A stretch of DNA of 64,000 nt from Roseiarcus sp963721905 (GCA_963721905.1 CAVRMF010000003.1:149189-213188); one strand, 5' to 3'. Positions 1 through 8,382 are shown, counted from the first letter of the stretch. Notes: generated by a model not told the origin, from the letters alone. Program-made: numbers and translations.

Positions 1-686
1 CGGCCGAGCCAGATCGCCTCGACGGCCAGATTGCGCCCGCGGGGATCGTCGGAGAAGGCCTCCGTCCAGCCATGCGAGAAAGCCGCATAGATCGCTTCCA
101 GGACGGCGCCGAGACGCTCCGGCAGGTCCTCGCGATCCGGAATTCGGAACGGCACTCCGGCCAGCCGGATTTTCGCCTTGGCCCGGGCGAGGCGCTGGCC
201 CATCGCCGCCGGCGAGACGAGGAAAGCCGAAGCGATCGCCGCTGCGTCGAGGCCCAATATCGTCTGCAGCATGAGCGGCGCGCGGATGGATTCGTCGATC
301 GCCGGATGCGCGCAGGCGAACATCAGGGCGAGGCGCCGGTCAGGGATCGCCGTCTCCTGCTCCGCGGCTTTCAGCTCCTCGACGACGATCGCGAGCGCGT
401 CCGACGCCGCCTCGGCGCTTCGGCGGCGGCGGGCGGCGTCGATCATGCGCCGTCGCGCCGCGGTCGCGAGCCAGCCCTCGGGATTGGCCGGGACGCCGCG
501 AGCCGGCCATGCCGTGAGCGCCGCGGCGAAGGCGTCGGCGAGCGCGTCTTCCGCCCCGGGCACGTCGCGGCTCTTCGCAGCGAGGAAGGCCACGAGCTTG
601 CCGTAGCTTTCGCGCGCCGCGCGGGCGGCGGCCGCGTAGGCTCCGTCGTCGGAGTCCGGGGCGCGCGCGATCCGTTGTCGATCCAT
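1..686 (-). CDS. ECF42-type RNA polymerase sigma factor (partial, 3' end beyond the window)
   Basis: The start codon is ATG at 684-686 and 228 codons are readable before the left edge cuts the gene. The sigma-2 part comes first (around residues 25-90, with DALADAFAAALTAWP and WLATAARRRMIDAARRRRS). Next come the RLALMFACAHPAID segment and a sigma-4 helix-turn-helix (IASAFLVSPAAMGQRLARAK), then PFRIPDREDLPERL, which begins the long C-terminal extension typical of group ECF42. ECF42 factors are known to pair with DGPF/YCII proteins, and one lies upstream at 1148-1495, which supports the call. The two genes are about 460 bp apart, so they may not share one transcript. No anti-sigma factor is visible; regulation through the C-terminal domain is known for the group. 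Confidence 0.85.
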   Translation of the reverse strand, partial: MDRQRIARAPDSDDGAYAAAARAARESYGKLVAFLAAKSRDVPGAEDALADAFAAALTAWPARGVPANPEGWLATAARRRMIDAARRRRSAEAASDALAIVVEELKAAEQETAIPDRRLALMFACAHPAIDESIRAPLMLQTILGLDAAAIASAFLVSPAAMGQRLARAKAKIRLAGVPFRIPDREDLPERLGAVLEAIYAAFSHGWTEAFSDDPRGRNLAVEAIWLG

Positions 687-1147
687 ACTTTTCAGTCGCT
701 TAGGCGCCAAAATCTGCAACTTCGCGAGACCGAAGGCGAGAGACGGCTCCAAGGCTTTCAAAGGTGTAAATCTCCATCGCGGGATTCAATCTTTTCAGGC
801 TCTTGCGGCGGCTTTTCGGGCCAACTCGTTTCAGGCTTTTCCCCGCGGGCGACTGGCCGCCACGGTCGCCGCCAATGCGGCACTGCGTCGAACAGCCGCC
901 GATGATTTCGCGCTAGCCCTCCAATCCGAAAGACCAAATTTGCAGTCTATCATATCTTCCGGTTTTCACAAAGGGATTGTTTCGTATTTCTCTACTTTAT
1001 CTATTAAGATCATAGGCTTGCGAGCGTCAGCGAAACCTTTTACTCAAGACGTCGGGCCGGGCAGCCGGCAAGCCGCATCGGCCATGTCCGGCGCCGACCC
1101 GCGCCCGCCCCCGAGCGACCCCACGGAAACGGTCGATCGGGCTTCGA
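687..1147. other. Intergenic region between the sigma factor and DGPF genes, no convincing gene
   Basis: This 461-bp stretch has open frames on both strands, but none resembles a known protein. The part from about 930 to 1025 is clearly richer in A/T than the surroundings. It probably holds the promoter of the sigma gene, but no confident -35/-10 pair can be named. Confidence 0.4.
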
Positions 1148-1495
1148 TCACATCGCCCAGATGGGCCGGACCTCGATCGCGCCAGTCTCGGCGCCGGGAC
1201 AGCGCGCGGCCCAGGCGATCGCCCCGTCGAGGTCGGGCGCCTCGATCAGATAGTAGCCACCGAGTTGTTCCTTGACCTCGGCATAGGGACCGTTCAGCAC
1301 CGACGGCTTGCCGTTCTTGACGCGAACGACGGTGCCGGTCGAGCTCGGATGCAGGCGCTCGCCGCCGATATAGGCGCCCGCTTCCTTCATCGCATTCGTA
1401 TAGGCCCCGTAAGCGGCTATCATCGCGCCGATCTGGTCCTTGGACGCCGCCTGCATCGCCTTCTCGTCCGAATGGATCATCAACAGATACTGCAT
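1148..1495 (-). CDS. YCII-related / DGPF domain protein
   Basis: This 115-residue protein begins MQYLLMIHSDEKAM, the classic start of the DGPF/YCII family, a small dimeric alpha-beta barrel related to YciI. Further family features are GAYIGGERLHPSS, VLNGPYAEVKEQLGGYYLIE (the NGPYAE.KE.LGGYY signature) and a C-terminal IEVRPIW. The ATG at 1495 follows AAGGAG at good spacing. Proteins of this type are encoded beside ECF42 sigma factors in many genomes, and the ECF42 gene at 1-686 lies downstream on the same strand. The biochemical role is unknown; a link to the sigma factor response is inferred from that conserved pairing. Confidence 0.88.
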   Translation of the reverse strand: MQYLLMIHSDEKAMQAASKDQIGAMIAAYGAYTNAMKEAGAYIGGERLHPSSTGTVVRVKNGKPSVLNGPYAEVKEQLGGYYLIEAPDLDGAIAWAARCPGAETGAIEVRPIWAM

Positions 1496-1616
1496 CGCTC
1501 TGCTCCTTGAGTGCGGCGCGGCTGAAACGCCACGCTCGAACCAAAGACGATTGGCTTCGGCGCGTTTCGACAGGGGCGCTGAAAAAATGTCATCGGCTAC
1601 GCCCCATAGGGCGGCC

Positions 1617-2450
1617 TCACGGCACGAAGTTGCTCTGCCCGGGGCCCGTCAAACCGTAGACGTTGCCTTTGTCGTCCTGAGTAAGCGCCGCGTAACCGCC
1701 CTTTGGCTCCAGGATCAGCTCCTTGGTGAGCATTGCTGTGCGAAATTTCCACCCCTGCGGCGGCTTGAGGATATCGCCGAGAGCGCCAAGCTGGTCGATC
1801 GTCATGCCGGGATCATCCTTGGTCGTATAGGATATCATGACCCAGGTCCTGCCCTTCGGATCGTCGAGCAAGTAGACCGGCGATCCCTTCTTGAACCCTT
1901 CGACGGCCGTTCTCGCCACGAGCGTCGAGCGATAGGCGGCTGACGGCGGCTTGGCGGAGAGCCTGGTCGCGGGCGCCAGGCTGTTTCCCATCCACGCCGC
2001 GTCCAGCCCGTCAAAATTCCTGACCGCGCCGACCCGGTCGGCGAGCCAGTCCACCGTCCAGTAGAGGGGAGGGCTCGCCGCTACGGCGAGCGCCTGGTAT
2101 TGCTTGGCGATCCGCTTGGGGTCGAGTTTGTCGCTGAGCGGCTTTGGGGCCGAGTCCCGGGTTTCGTCCGCGTCGTTCTGGCCCGTGGTGTTGTAGACGC
2201 TGACGTACAGGATTTTCTTGAGCGCGTCCTTGGCGAAGAGATCGATTTCCTCGTAGCGATAGTTGCGCAGATTGTCATATTTGCGCTGTTCGGCGCCGGC
2301 GCAATCGTCGGGCAGCTGGCTGAAGTATTTGCAGGTCGACCACTCCGCGCCATAGGCCGGCGCGACGCCCTGGCCCATCAGCCACGGCAGCCCGAGGGCA
2401 AGACCGCAAACCGCCAGGCCGCCGTCATGACGCTTCCTGGCCGTCGGCAT
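1617..2450 (-). CDS. Hypothetical secreted protein
   Basis: I do not recognise this family. The 277-residue product begins MPTARKRHDGG, followed by a hydrophobic run (LAVCGLALGLPWLMG) and a likely signal peptidase site after APAYGA, so it is probably periplasmic. The mature part begins EWSTCKYFSQLPDDCAG with two cysteines that could form a disulphide. It also contains an aromatic-rich middle (PPLYWTVDWLADRVG) and a C-terminal region ending LTGPGQSNFVP. I chose the ATG at 2450 because GGAGGAGG lies just upstream; a TTG four codons earlier is also open but lies inside that ribosome binding site. It shares a strand with the DGPF gene, but a 120-bp gap separates them. Confidence 0.6.
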   Translation of the reverse strand: MPTARKRHDGGLAVCGLALGLPWLMGQGVAPAYGAEWSTCKYFSQLPDDCAGAEQRKYDNLRNYRYEEIDLFAKDALKKILYVSVYNTTGQNDADETRDSAPKPLSDKLDPKRIAKQYQALAVAASPPLYWTVDWLADRVGAVRNFDGLDAAWMGNSLAPATRLSAKPPSAAYRSTLVARTAVEGFKKGSPVYLLDDPKGRTWVMISYTTKDDPGMTIDQLGALGDILKPPQGWKFRTAMLTKELILEPKGGYAALTQDDKGNVYGLTGPGQSNFVP

Positions 2451-2632
2451 ATCCTCCTCCAATTCGGCTTCAGGCGCTCGTCACCCTTGCGGCCGGTGAA
2501 TATTATTTCTGAATTTGACCTCCCTGCAACTGGGGGTAAATCGTAACCGGAAAAGACAGGGCTTTTCAACGTCCCTTGTCGCCGTCGATCCAGCCGTTTC
2601 CGGCCGAAGCTGCGACAAAGTGAGTGTGTGTT

Positions 2633-2668
2633 CCCCTCTCCCCTTGCGGGAGAGGGGTGAGGGGTGGT
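2633..2668. repeat. Palindromic intergenic repeat next to IS481
   Basis: An 8-bp inverted repeat, CCCCTCTC at 2633-2640 and GAGAGGGG at 2650-2657, forms a hairpin around CCCTTGCGG, followed by TGAGGGGTGG. It belongs to the dispersed type of C/T-rich palindromes common in alphaproteobacterial intergenic DNA. A related copy lies on the other side of the IS at 4122-4144. Confidence 0.6.
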
Positions 2669-2670
2669 CC

Positions 2671-2716
2671 TGACCGGGTACATGGGTGACAGAATAGACC
2701 GACGACATGGGTGACA
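2671..2716. repeat. IS481 left terminal inverted repeat
   Basis: Holds ATGGGTGACAG twice in direct repeat. It matches the reverse complement of 4003-4048 with a few mismatches; the inner GACGACATGGGTGACA is identical. Confidence 0.8.
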
Positions 2717-2747
2717 GGTCAACTGATCGGCGAGGAGGGCCTTGCCG

Positions 2748-3977
2748 ATGGGATGGAGGGAGACCTGCGCCGTGGATGAGAGGATGCGCTTTGTGATTGC
2801 GGCCGAGAAGCACGAGGAGCCGTTTGCTGCGCTCTGCCGGGAGTTCGGCGTGAGCCGGAAGACGGGCTACGAACGGCTTTTGCGCTATCGGGAGGCGGGG
2901 GTCGAGGGTTTGCTTGATCGCTCGCGGGCGCCGCACCATCACCCGCAAGCGATTGCGCGAGAGATCGGCGAGCGCTGCGTTGCGGTGCGCAGGGCGCATC
3001 CGACTTGGGGGCCTTTGAAGGTGCGCGCCTTTCTCGAGCGGCAGGCGCCTTCGATCGGCTGGCCGGCGGCGAGCACGATCGGCCTCTTGTTCGATCGCGA
3101 AGGGCTGACGGTGAAACGCAAGCTGCGCCGCCGCAGCCCGCCCTCGAGCGCGCCGTTCGGCCATTGCGGCGCGGCCAACGACGTGTGGTGCATCGATTTC
3201 AAGGGCTGGTTCGTCACCGGCGATGGCGCCCGTTGCGAACCGCTGACGCTCACCGACGCGCACAGCCGCTATCTGTTGCGCTGTCAGGCGCTGGGCAAGA
3301 GCGACGCCGAGCACGTCTGGCCGGTGCTCGACGCGGCCTTCCGCGAATTCGGCCTGCCGCTCAGGCTTCGCTCCGACAACGGTCCGCCGTTCGCCTCCAC
3401 TGGCGTGGGAGGGCTGTCCCGCCTTTCGGTTCTCGTGGTCAAGGCCGGGGTTGAGCCGGAGCGGATCGCTCCCGGCAAGCCGCAGCAGAACGGACGACAC
3501 GAGCGCATGCATCTGACCCTGTTGCAGGACGCCGCCACGCCGCCGGCGAAGAGCCTGCGCGAGCAGCTCGACCGCTTGCGCGCCTTTCAACGGCTCTACA
3601 ACGAGGAGCGCCCGCACCAGGCGCTCGGCAACGCCACCCCGGCCGAACATTATCAAGTCTCGCCCCGGCGCTGGGACGGCGTCCTGCGCGAGCCCGACTA
3701 TCCGGTCGACCAGGAGGTGCGGCGCGTGCGCTCGAACGGCGAGATCAAATGGCGGGGCAAGCTCGTCTACCTCAATTGCGCGCTCGCCAGCGAGCCGGTC
3801 GGCCTCGCCGAAACCGCCGCCGGCTGGACGGTCAGCTTCGGCCCCGTCGCCCTCGGCGTCATCGCCCATGGCGGCGACCGCTTGCGAAAACCCAAACCCG
3901 CAGGCTGTGGACTTGTGGACAACACTGCGCGTTGCCCACAGGGTCCACAGCCTCTGCAGCAGCAACACCAGACCTGA
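2748..3977 (+). CDS. IS481-family DDE transposase
   Basis: A transposase of about 409 residues. The N-terminal helix-turn-helix region (FAALCREFGVSRKTGYERL, then GLLDRSRAPHHHP) is followed by the rve integrase core. The first catalytic Asp is in WCIDFKG, the second in LRSDNGPPFAS and the Glu in NGRHERMH, so all three acidic residues are present. RPHQALGNATPAEHY and a C-terminal beta-rich part follow, as is usual in IS481 proteins. I take ATG 2748 as the start; TTG 2742 is an alternative. Codons 385-405 contain a DNA hairpin (3902-3953). Confidence 0.9.
   Translation: MGWRETCAVDERMRFVIAAEKHEEPFAALCREFGVSRKTGYERLLRYREAGVEGLLDRSRAPHHHPQAIAREIGERCVAVRRAHPTWGPLKVRAFLERQAPSIGWPAASTIGLLFDREGLTVKRKLRRRSPPSSAPFGHCGAANDVWCIDFKGWFVTGDGARCEPLTLTDAHSRYLLRCQALGKSDAEHVWPVLDAAFREFGLPLRLRSDNGPPFASTGVGGLSRLSVLVVKAGVEPERIAPGKPQQNGRHERMHLTLLQDAATPPAKSLREQLDRLRAFQRLYNEERPHQALGNATPAEHYQVSPRRWDGVLREPDYPVDQEVRRVRSNGEIKWRGKLVYLNCALASEPVGLAETAAGWTVSFGPVALGVIAHGGDRLRKPKPAGCGLVDNTARCPQGPQPLQQQHQT
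3902..3953. repeat. Inverted repeat inside the 3' end of the IS481 transposase gene
   Basis: AGGCTGTGGAC at 3902-3912 and GTCCACAGCCT at 3943-3953 are perfect 11-bp inverted repeats. The loop contains further TGTGGAC and CCCACAG repeats. The stem lies in the coding 3' end and could act as a transcription stop or a protein-binding site. This is inference. Confidence 0.55.
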
Positions 3978-4002
3978 ACGGACCTGAACGGAACGAGAAT
4001 TG

Positions 4003-4048
4003 TGTCACCCATGTCGTCGGTCAGATCTGTCACCTATGTTCCCGGTTG
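4003..4048. repeat. IS481 right terminal inverted repeat
   Basis: Reverse complement of the left end with a few mismatches; begins TGTCACCCATGTCGTCGGTC and ends CCCGGTTG. Confidence 0.8.
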
Positions 4049-4121
4049 CTCAGGGTCAGGCGCCCTTTGCCGCGCGCCTGCGGCGCGGACCCCTCATCCG
4101 GCCGCGCTTTCAGCGCGTCCA

Positions 4122-4144
4122 CCTTCTCCCGCAAGGGGAGAAGG
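4122..4144. repeat. Palindromic intergenic repeat (CCTTCTCCC hairpin)
   Basis: CCTTCTCCC at 4122-4130 pairs with GGGAGAAGG at 4136-4144. It is a member of the same C/T-rich dispersed palindrome class as 2633-2668 and lies between the IS481 element and the 3' end of the YeiH-family gene. Confidence 0.55.
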
Positions 4145-4202
4145 GCGTCCCTCGCATCCGGCGGAAACCATGTCGCGCGTCCATCTTGAGGACCCGTGAA
4201 CT

Positions 4203-5279
4203 TCACATGATTGTCTTGACGGAGATCAGCACGAGCAGCCCGATCCAGACGGTTTCGGCGACCATCAGTCCGACGGGACGCAAGCCGGCCGCGAAAAGAT
4301 CCTTGAATGACGTTTTCATGCCGAGCGCCGCAATCGCGGCGACCAGGCACCAGCGCGAAGTATCGTTGGCGAAATCGATCGCGACGCGTGGCAACAGGCC
4401 AAACGAGTTTGCGAGAACAAGAAGGGCGAAGCCTAAGAGGAAGAACGGCAACGTGGGACGCGAGCGACCGCCGCCGCTTCGTGCGGCGATCAGCGAGATG
4501 ACAAAGACCACGGGAAGCAGCATCGCCACGCGCAACAGTTTGACGTAGGTCGCGATGTCGCCGGTTTCGGGCGAAATCATATATCCGGCGCCCACGACTT
4601 GAGCCACGTCGTGGATGGTGCCGCCAATGAAGACGCCAGCATGCTGGTGGTCGAGCCCGATCGAAGTCGCAAAGACCGGATAGAGAATCATCGCCAGCGT
4701 CGACAGGGCGGTGACGCTGACCACAGTGAGGATCGTATCGCGCTCGCTGTTCACGCTGCGCGGCAAGACCGAGGCGATGGCGAGCGCCGCCGAGGCCCCG
4801 CAAATCGCCACCGCTCCGCCGGAGAGGACGCCGAACATCGGCGGGAGGTCAAGGCGACGCGCCAGCAGCAGTCCGAAGAGGATCGTCGTCGCGACGCCGA
4901 CGATGACGGTTGCGACCGGCACAATCCCGAGCGTTGCGATTTGCGCGAGAGTGATGCGCACCCCGAGCAGGGCGACCCCTGCGCGCAACACCGAGCGCGA
5001 GGCGAACTCGATGCCGGCGACGCAACGCCCGCTCTCGTGCAGGAAATGGAACGCCATCCCAAAAAGCAGCGCGAACAGCATGACCGGCGCGGTGTAATGT
5101 TGCGCCAGCCAGGTCGACGCCAGCGCGATCGTCCCCGCGACAAGCATCCCGGGATAAACTGCGTGGATGAGTTTGGCCTGCGGGAACGATTCAAAGCGAT
5201 GCGGCGGCGCGCTCGTCTCGATGGCGGCGATGCCCTCCATGCTGTCGTACGAATCAAAGCCAATTGAATCTTGCTTCAT
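4203..5279 (-). CDS. YeiH/UPF0324-family putative sulfate exporter
   Basis: A 358-residue membrane protein with about ten hydrophobic segments. It matches the UPF0324 (YeiH, Cons_hypoth698) family: FASRSVLRAGVALLGVRITL, then FGVLSGGAVAICGASAALAI, then GVFIGGTIHDVAQVVGAGYM, each a conserved family block. The length is normal. Proteins of this family are thought to export small anions such as sulfate or sulfite, and some are linked to taurine metabolism; the substrate here cannot be told from sequence. The ATG at 5279 has only a weak ribosome binding site, and the second Met (MEGIAAIE) is an alternative. It stands alone, with its 3' end facing the IS481 element. Confidence 0.8.
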   Translation of the reverse strand: MKQDSIGFDSYDSMEGIAAIETSAPPHRFESFPQAKLIHAVYPGMLVAGTIALASTWLAQHYTAPVMLFALLFGMAFHFLHESGRCVAGIEFASRSVLRAGVALLGVRITLAQIATLGIVPVATVIVGVATTILFGLLLARRLDLPPMFGVLSGGAVAICGASAALAIASVLPRSVNSERDTILTVVSVTALSTLAMILYPVFATSIGLDHQHAGVFIGGTIHDVAQVVGAGYMISPETGDIATYVKLLRVAMLLPVVFVISLIAARSGGGRSRPTLPFFLLGFALLVLANSFGLLPRVAIDFANDTSRWCLVAAIAALGMKTSFKDLFAAGLRPVGLMVAETVWIGLLVLISVKTIM

Positions 5280-5381
5280 GCGAGATCGCTCATATGCGGA
5301 CGGTCCTTCCGAAGCCGAATGACAGCTCGCTCGCGGCGGCGAGCCAGGCGAGTTGCGTTACAACCCCCGACCTCGTCTTCA

Positions 5382-5456
5382 GCTTCTCCGTGGCGTGCGG
5401 CGCGAAATAGGTCAAGACCCTGCGGGGCCGGCGCGCTGAAAGCGATCAGGCTTTCG
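5382..5456 (-). pseudogene. hemB 3'-end fragment A (decayed)
   Basis: This 75-bp stretch aligns, in the same orientation, with the last codons of the intact hemB (12953-13029). It is roughly 80 percent identical by eye, with two single-base gaps. On the minus strand it reads ESLIAF followed by shifted frames that recall the hemB sequence ESLIAFKRAGADGVLTYFAP. It lies directly downstream of the alcohol dehydrogenase gene and cannot encode an enzyme. A second, longer fragment is at 11630-11785. Confidence 0.65.
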
Positions 5457-5466
5457 GGACCCGAGA

Positions 5467-6486
5467 TCACGCGTCCATCTTGAGGACGACGCGGAAGCGC
5501 GCCTTGCCGCTCATCATGCGCTCATACGCTTCCTGAGCTTTTTCGAACGGGTAGATTTCGTTTATCGAGCTTACCTTGTTGCGCAGACTGAATTGCACCG
5601 TGTCTTCGGAGTCCCTGGCGGTCCCTGAATACCAGCCTCTGACCGAGGCGCGCTTGCCGAGAAGATCGAGCGAATCGACCGTCAGCGGGCCGACCGCGCC
5701 GATGACCATCAAAACCCCGTTCGGGCCAAGGCCGCCGGCGATCGCCTGCATCGCCTTGCCGTTGGTGACGGTGGCCAGAATCGCCCTCGCGCCGCCCATC
5801 GCCGTCAGCGCCTTGGCCGGGTCCTCTGCGGCGCTGTCGATATAGTCGCTGGCGCCGAGCTTCCGCGCGAGCTCCTCCTTGTCGCGGCCGCGATTGACCG
5901 CGACGGTGCGAAAGCCCTGCCGTGCGGCGAACTGGATGCCCAGATGCCCGAGGCCGCCGACGCCGTGGACCGCAACCAGGTCGCCGGGGCCGGCGCCGCT
6001 GTGACGAAGAGCGTTGAAGGTGGTGATGCCGGCGCAGAGCAGCGGCGCCAATTCGACGACGTCGAGACCGTCCGGCACATGTGCGACCGCGGAGACATGG
6101 GCGATCATATGCGTGGCGTAGCCGCCGTCGCGGGTGACGCCGGTGATCTCATGCAAGTTTTCGCAAGCGAAAGCCGTGTCGCGCCGGCAGCGGCTGCAAT
6201 GGCCGCAGGAGCCGCCGAACCAGCCGACGCCGGCGCGCGCGCCGACGCTCCAGCCCTTAACGCCCGTCCCGATCGCATCGACGACCCCAATGACCTCGTG
6301 GCCGGGAATGCGCGGATATTGGATGCCGGCCACAAGGCTTTGGACCGTCACGCTATCGCTGTGGCAGACGCCGCAGGCCTGCACGCGAATGCGCATTTCC
6401 CCATCGCCCGGGACCGGAATGTCCCGCTCCTCCGCCACGAGCGGTCCGCCGACTTTATGAACGACCATCGCGCGCATTTTGGCCAT
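5467..6486 (-). CDS. Zinc-dependent alcohol dehydrogenase (AdhP/MDR type)
   Basis: A 339-residue medium-chain dehydrogenase/reductase that should oxidise primary alcohols or reduce aldehydes with NAD(H). The catalytic zinc site is present (CGVCHSDS and GHEVIG), as is the four-cysteine structural zinc site (CGHCSRCRRDTAFAC). The Rossmann motif is VHGVGGLGHLGIQFA. The length is usual for the AdhP group. ATG 6486 is preceded by GGAG at nine bases. The gene is single; a hemB 3' fragment lies directly downstream and a repeat-rich region upstream. The natural substrate cannot be determined from sequence. Confidence 0.88.
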   Translation of the reverse strand: MAKMRAMVVHKVGGPLVAEERDIPVPGDGEMRIRVQACGVCHSDSVTVQSLVAGIQYPRIPGHEVIGVVDAIGTGVKGWSVGARAGVGWFGGSCGHCSRCRRDTAFACENLHEITGVTRDGGYATHMIAHVSAVAHVPDGLDVVELAPLLCAGITTFNALRHSGAGPGDLVAVHGVGGLGHLGIQFAARQGFRTVAVNRGRDKEELARKLGASDYIDSAAEDPAKALTAMGGARAILATVTNGKAMQAIAGGLGPNGVLMVIGAVGPLTVDSLDLLGKRASVRGWYSGTARDSEDTVQFSLRNKVSSINEIYPFEKAQEAYERMMSGKARFRVVLKMDA

Positions 6487-6608
6487 CGTGAGATCTCCGT
6501 CGATCGAGGGAGCTTACCGTGGCCGCGGGATGAGGCAAACATGGGGGGCCCTTCGTGACGAGGCCTTCGGCCTCTCCTCAGGGTGAGGAGCACGAGGGTA
6601 GCAAAAAA

Positions 6609-6655
6609 CGCCCTCGCCCTGAGGCGCCGCGAAGGGTCTCGAAGGACGCTCCAGG
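6609..6655. repeat. Dispersed palindromic repeat, left copy
   Basis: Contains CCCTCGCCCTGAGG and AAGGGTCTCGAAGGACGCTC, the common alphaproteobacterial intergenic repeat. An inverted copy is at 6806-6858; further partial copies of the same kind lie at about 6553-6600. An open frame spanning 6555-6863 is made of these repeats and is not called as a gene. Confidence 0.6.
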
Positions 6656-6805
6656 GGGCGCCATGCGGAGATCCTATCGGAGGGATGGCAAGGGCAATAT
6701 TATCGAGCAGGTTCAGCCGGAGCCGAGACTTGTGAGCGGCGCGTCCATCTACATGCTCCGGGCAGAAGCGGCGAAGGACGGCTCTAGCGGGAACGGCGGC
6801 GTCTC

Positions 6806-6858
6806 CTGGAGCGCCCTTCGAGACGCGATGCTTCGCATCGCTCCTCAGGACGAGGTGG
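6806..6858. repeat. Dispersed palindromic repeat, inverted copy
   Basis: Read on the minus strand it contains CTCGTCCTGAGGAGCG and TCTCGAAGGGCGCTCCAGG, matching 6609-6655. The two copies enclose about 150 bp with no recognised function and end just upstream of the cyclase start at 6868. Confidence 0.6.
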
Positions 6859-6867
6859 CCTGATCTG

Positions 6868-8017
6868 ATGGCGTCGGATGACATTGAGAGCCGGGCTTCG
6901 GCCGTTTGCGGCAGCGCCGCCGAGAGGAAGATCGGCCGGTCGATCTTTCTGCGACGCGCGGCGCGGCAGGCCGGCTTCATCGCTGCGTCGTTGCTCGGCG
7001 GCTTTGTCCTCGGTGTTGCATACCGCGTCGCGTTCGATCCGGCCGGCGAACGGACGCTCGCTTACTTTCTTCGGAGCGGCCTCCATGGGGCAGGCATCGC
7101 TTTAACCGTCTGGACCGTGCAGAACGGATTTCGCAGCGGGCGACCGGTCCCGTATTGGCAAAGCCCTAAGGCGGTTGCCGCTCGCCGCCGAAGTGGTCGT
7201 CCGGGCGCTCGTGATGACCGCCGCGTTGATCGTCGTCGGGTTTTCGTTGCAGTTCTTGCTTTACGTGGAGCCCTATCATCTCGACTGGCTCACCAGAGAA
7301 TGGTTGACGGTCAACCTGCCCAGAATCGTTCTGCTCGGCTTCGGAATGTCGCTGGTAATCGGCGTCGTGGTCGAAACCCGCCGGCTGATCGGCGGCGCGC
7401 TTCTGACCAGCGTTCTCCTGGGCACTTATCATCGGCCGGCTCGGAGGCGGCTGATCGTGATGTTCCTCGACCTTGCCAATTCGACGCGCCTCGCCGAGGC
7501 GATGGGGGAGCTTCGGGTGCACGATCTCATTACGCGCTTCTTCTTCGATATCGACGAGCCGATCAGCGATTACGGCGGCGCGGTGCACGCCTACGTCGGG
7601 GACGAGGTTATCGCGACTTGGCCAGTAACAGACGACCCGGCGCGCAATGCGCGATGCGTGGCTTGCTTTTTTGCCATCCGGCGCAAGATGCTGAGCCTCG
7701 CGCCCCACTACGAAGCGGAGTTCGGCGTCGCGCCGGAATTCCGTGCCGGGATGCACGCCGGCGTCGTCGTCGTCAGCGAATGCGGCGACTCCAAGCGCCA
7801 GCTCGCCTATTTCGGCGACACGATGAACGTCGGGGCGCGGCTCTGCGAGCATTGCAAGACGGTCAACCAGCAACTGGTGATTTCGGAAGACCTCATGAGA
7901 CTGATGGCGATGCCGGATGATCTCGTCGCCGGGGAGGCCGAGAGCATTGCAGTCCGCGGCCGGCAGGAACATATCCAAGCACTCGTGGTTGAAGAGCGGC
8001 CGCGTCGAGGGCCGTAA
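6868..8017 (+). pseudogene. Membrane-anchored class III nucleotidyl cyclase, frameshifted
   Basis: The reading frame begins at ATG 6868 (MASDDIESRAS) with two membrane segments (FIAASLLGGFVLGVAYRV and GLHGAGIALTVWTV). It then shifts by one base between about 7110 and 7172 into the frame that reads ALRRLPLAAEVVVRALV, two more membrane helices, and a class III cyclase domain. The metal-binding Asp residues are in FLDLANSTRLA and YVGDEVIATW, and the transition-state Asn/Arg are in FGDTMNVGARL. At both positions that usually fix adenine specificity (Lys and Asp/Thr) there is Ala, so substrate specificity is uncertain. The second half could be made alone from TTG 7175, but no well-placed ribosome binding site is seen. 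A sequencing error in 7110-7172 would also explain the split. Confidence 0.75.
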
Positions 8018-8052
8018 CCAAGCCCTTCGTCGGATTGAGCAGGAGGACGCCA

Positions 8053-8382
8053 ATGCAAACGACCTGGAAGCCTCACGAAGCGCACGGAACGCCTACGGCG
8101 CAAAGCGACTTGCCGGACAGCGTCTATGCCTTTCCGAACCAGCGGAAAGAGCCGCTGACCGACGCGAAGCATGTCCGCAATGCGGTCGCCCGGTTCGATC
8201 AAGTCATCGACGTATCCGATGACGATCGGGCTTTGGCCTTCGCAAATATCGAGAAGGCCGCGAAATACTATAATGTCGACCTTTCCGAGACGTCATGGCG
8301 CGAGCTCGGCGTTCACCCGCAGCGCGGCCGGAAAGAGTTTGCCGCCAAAGGGGTAGCCACCAAGCGCGAGCGCGAGCGTTAG
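8053..8382 (+). CDS. DUF6582-type small conserved protein
   Basis: A 109-residue soluble protein with the pattern LPDSVYAFPNQRKEPLTDAK and HVRNAVARFDQV, then FANIEKAAKYYNVDL and SWRELG. This is the signature I associate with DUF6582 proteins, often found in phage-derived or general stress contexts; the function is unknown. ATG 8053 has a strong AGGAGG seven bases upstream. An earlier in-frame start at 8035 lacks such a site. The C-terminus is basic (KRERER). It follows the broken cyclase by about 35 bp. Confidence 0.7.
   Translation: MQTTWKPHEAHGTPTAQSDLPDSVYAFPNQRKEPLTDAKHVRNAVARFDQVIDVSDDDRALAFANIEKAAKYYNVDLSETSWRELGVHPQRGRKEFAAKGVATKRERER

Larger units (their letters stand above)
2671..4048 (+). 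mobile_element. IS481-family insertion sequence, apparently complete
   Basis: The element is about 1.38 kb and holds one transposase gene flanked by imperfect terminal inverted repeats of about 46 bp: 2671-2716 on the left and 4003-4048 on the right. Each repeat contains two TGTCACC-type blocks (GACGACATGGGTGACA is identical in both ends). The repeats, one full-length transposase and intact DDE residues suggest an element that could still be mobile. I could not recognise a clear target-site duplication. Confidence 0.85.

Noticed and set aside
72..905. Long plus-strand open frame over the left end
   Set aside because: It is antisense to the ECF42 sigma factor gene, whose motifs are clear on the minus strand; the frame has an Arg-rich shadow composition.
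3901..3957. TGTGGAC/GTCCACA repeats as a possible replication origin (DnaA-like boxes)
   Set aside because: They lie inside the transposase reading frame and do not match the TTATCCACA consensus; a hairpin explains them better.
2481..3968. 495-codon minus-strand frame across IS481
   Set aside because: It is the antisense shadow of the transposase with no protein family features.
6555..6863. 102-codon plus-strand frame
   Set aside because: It is built from inverted dispersed repeats and has no family similarity.
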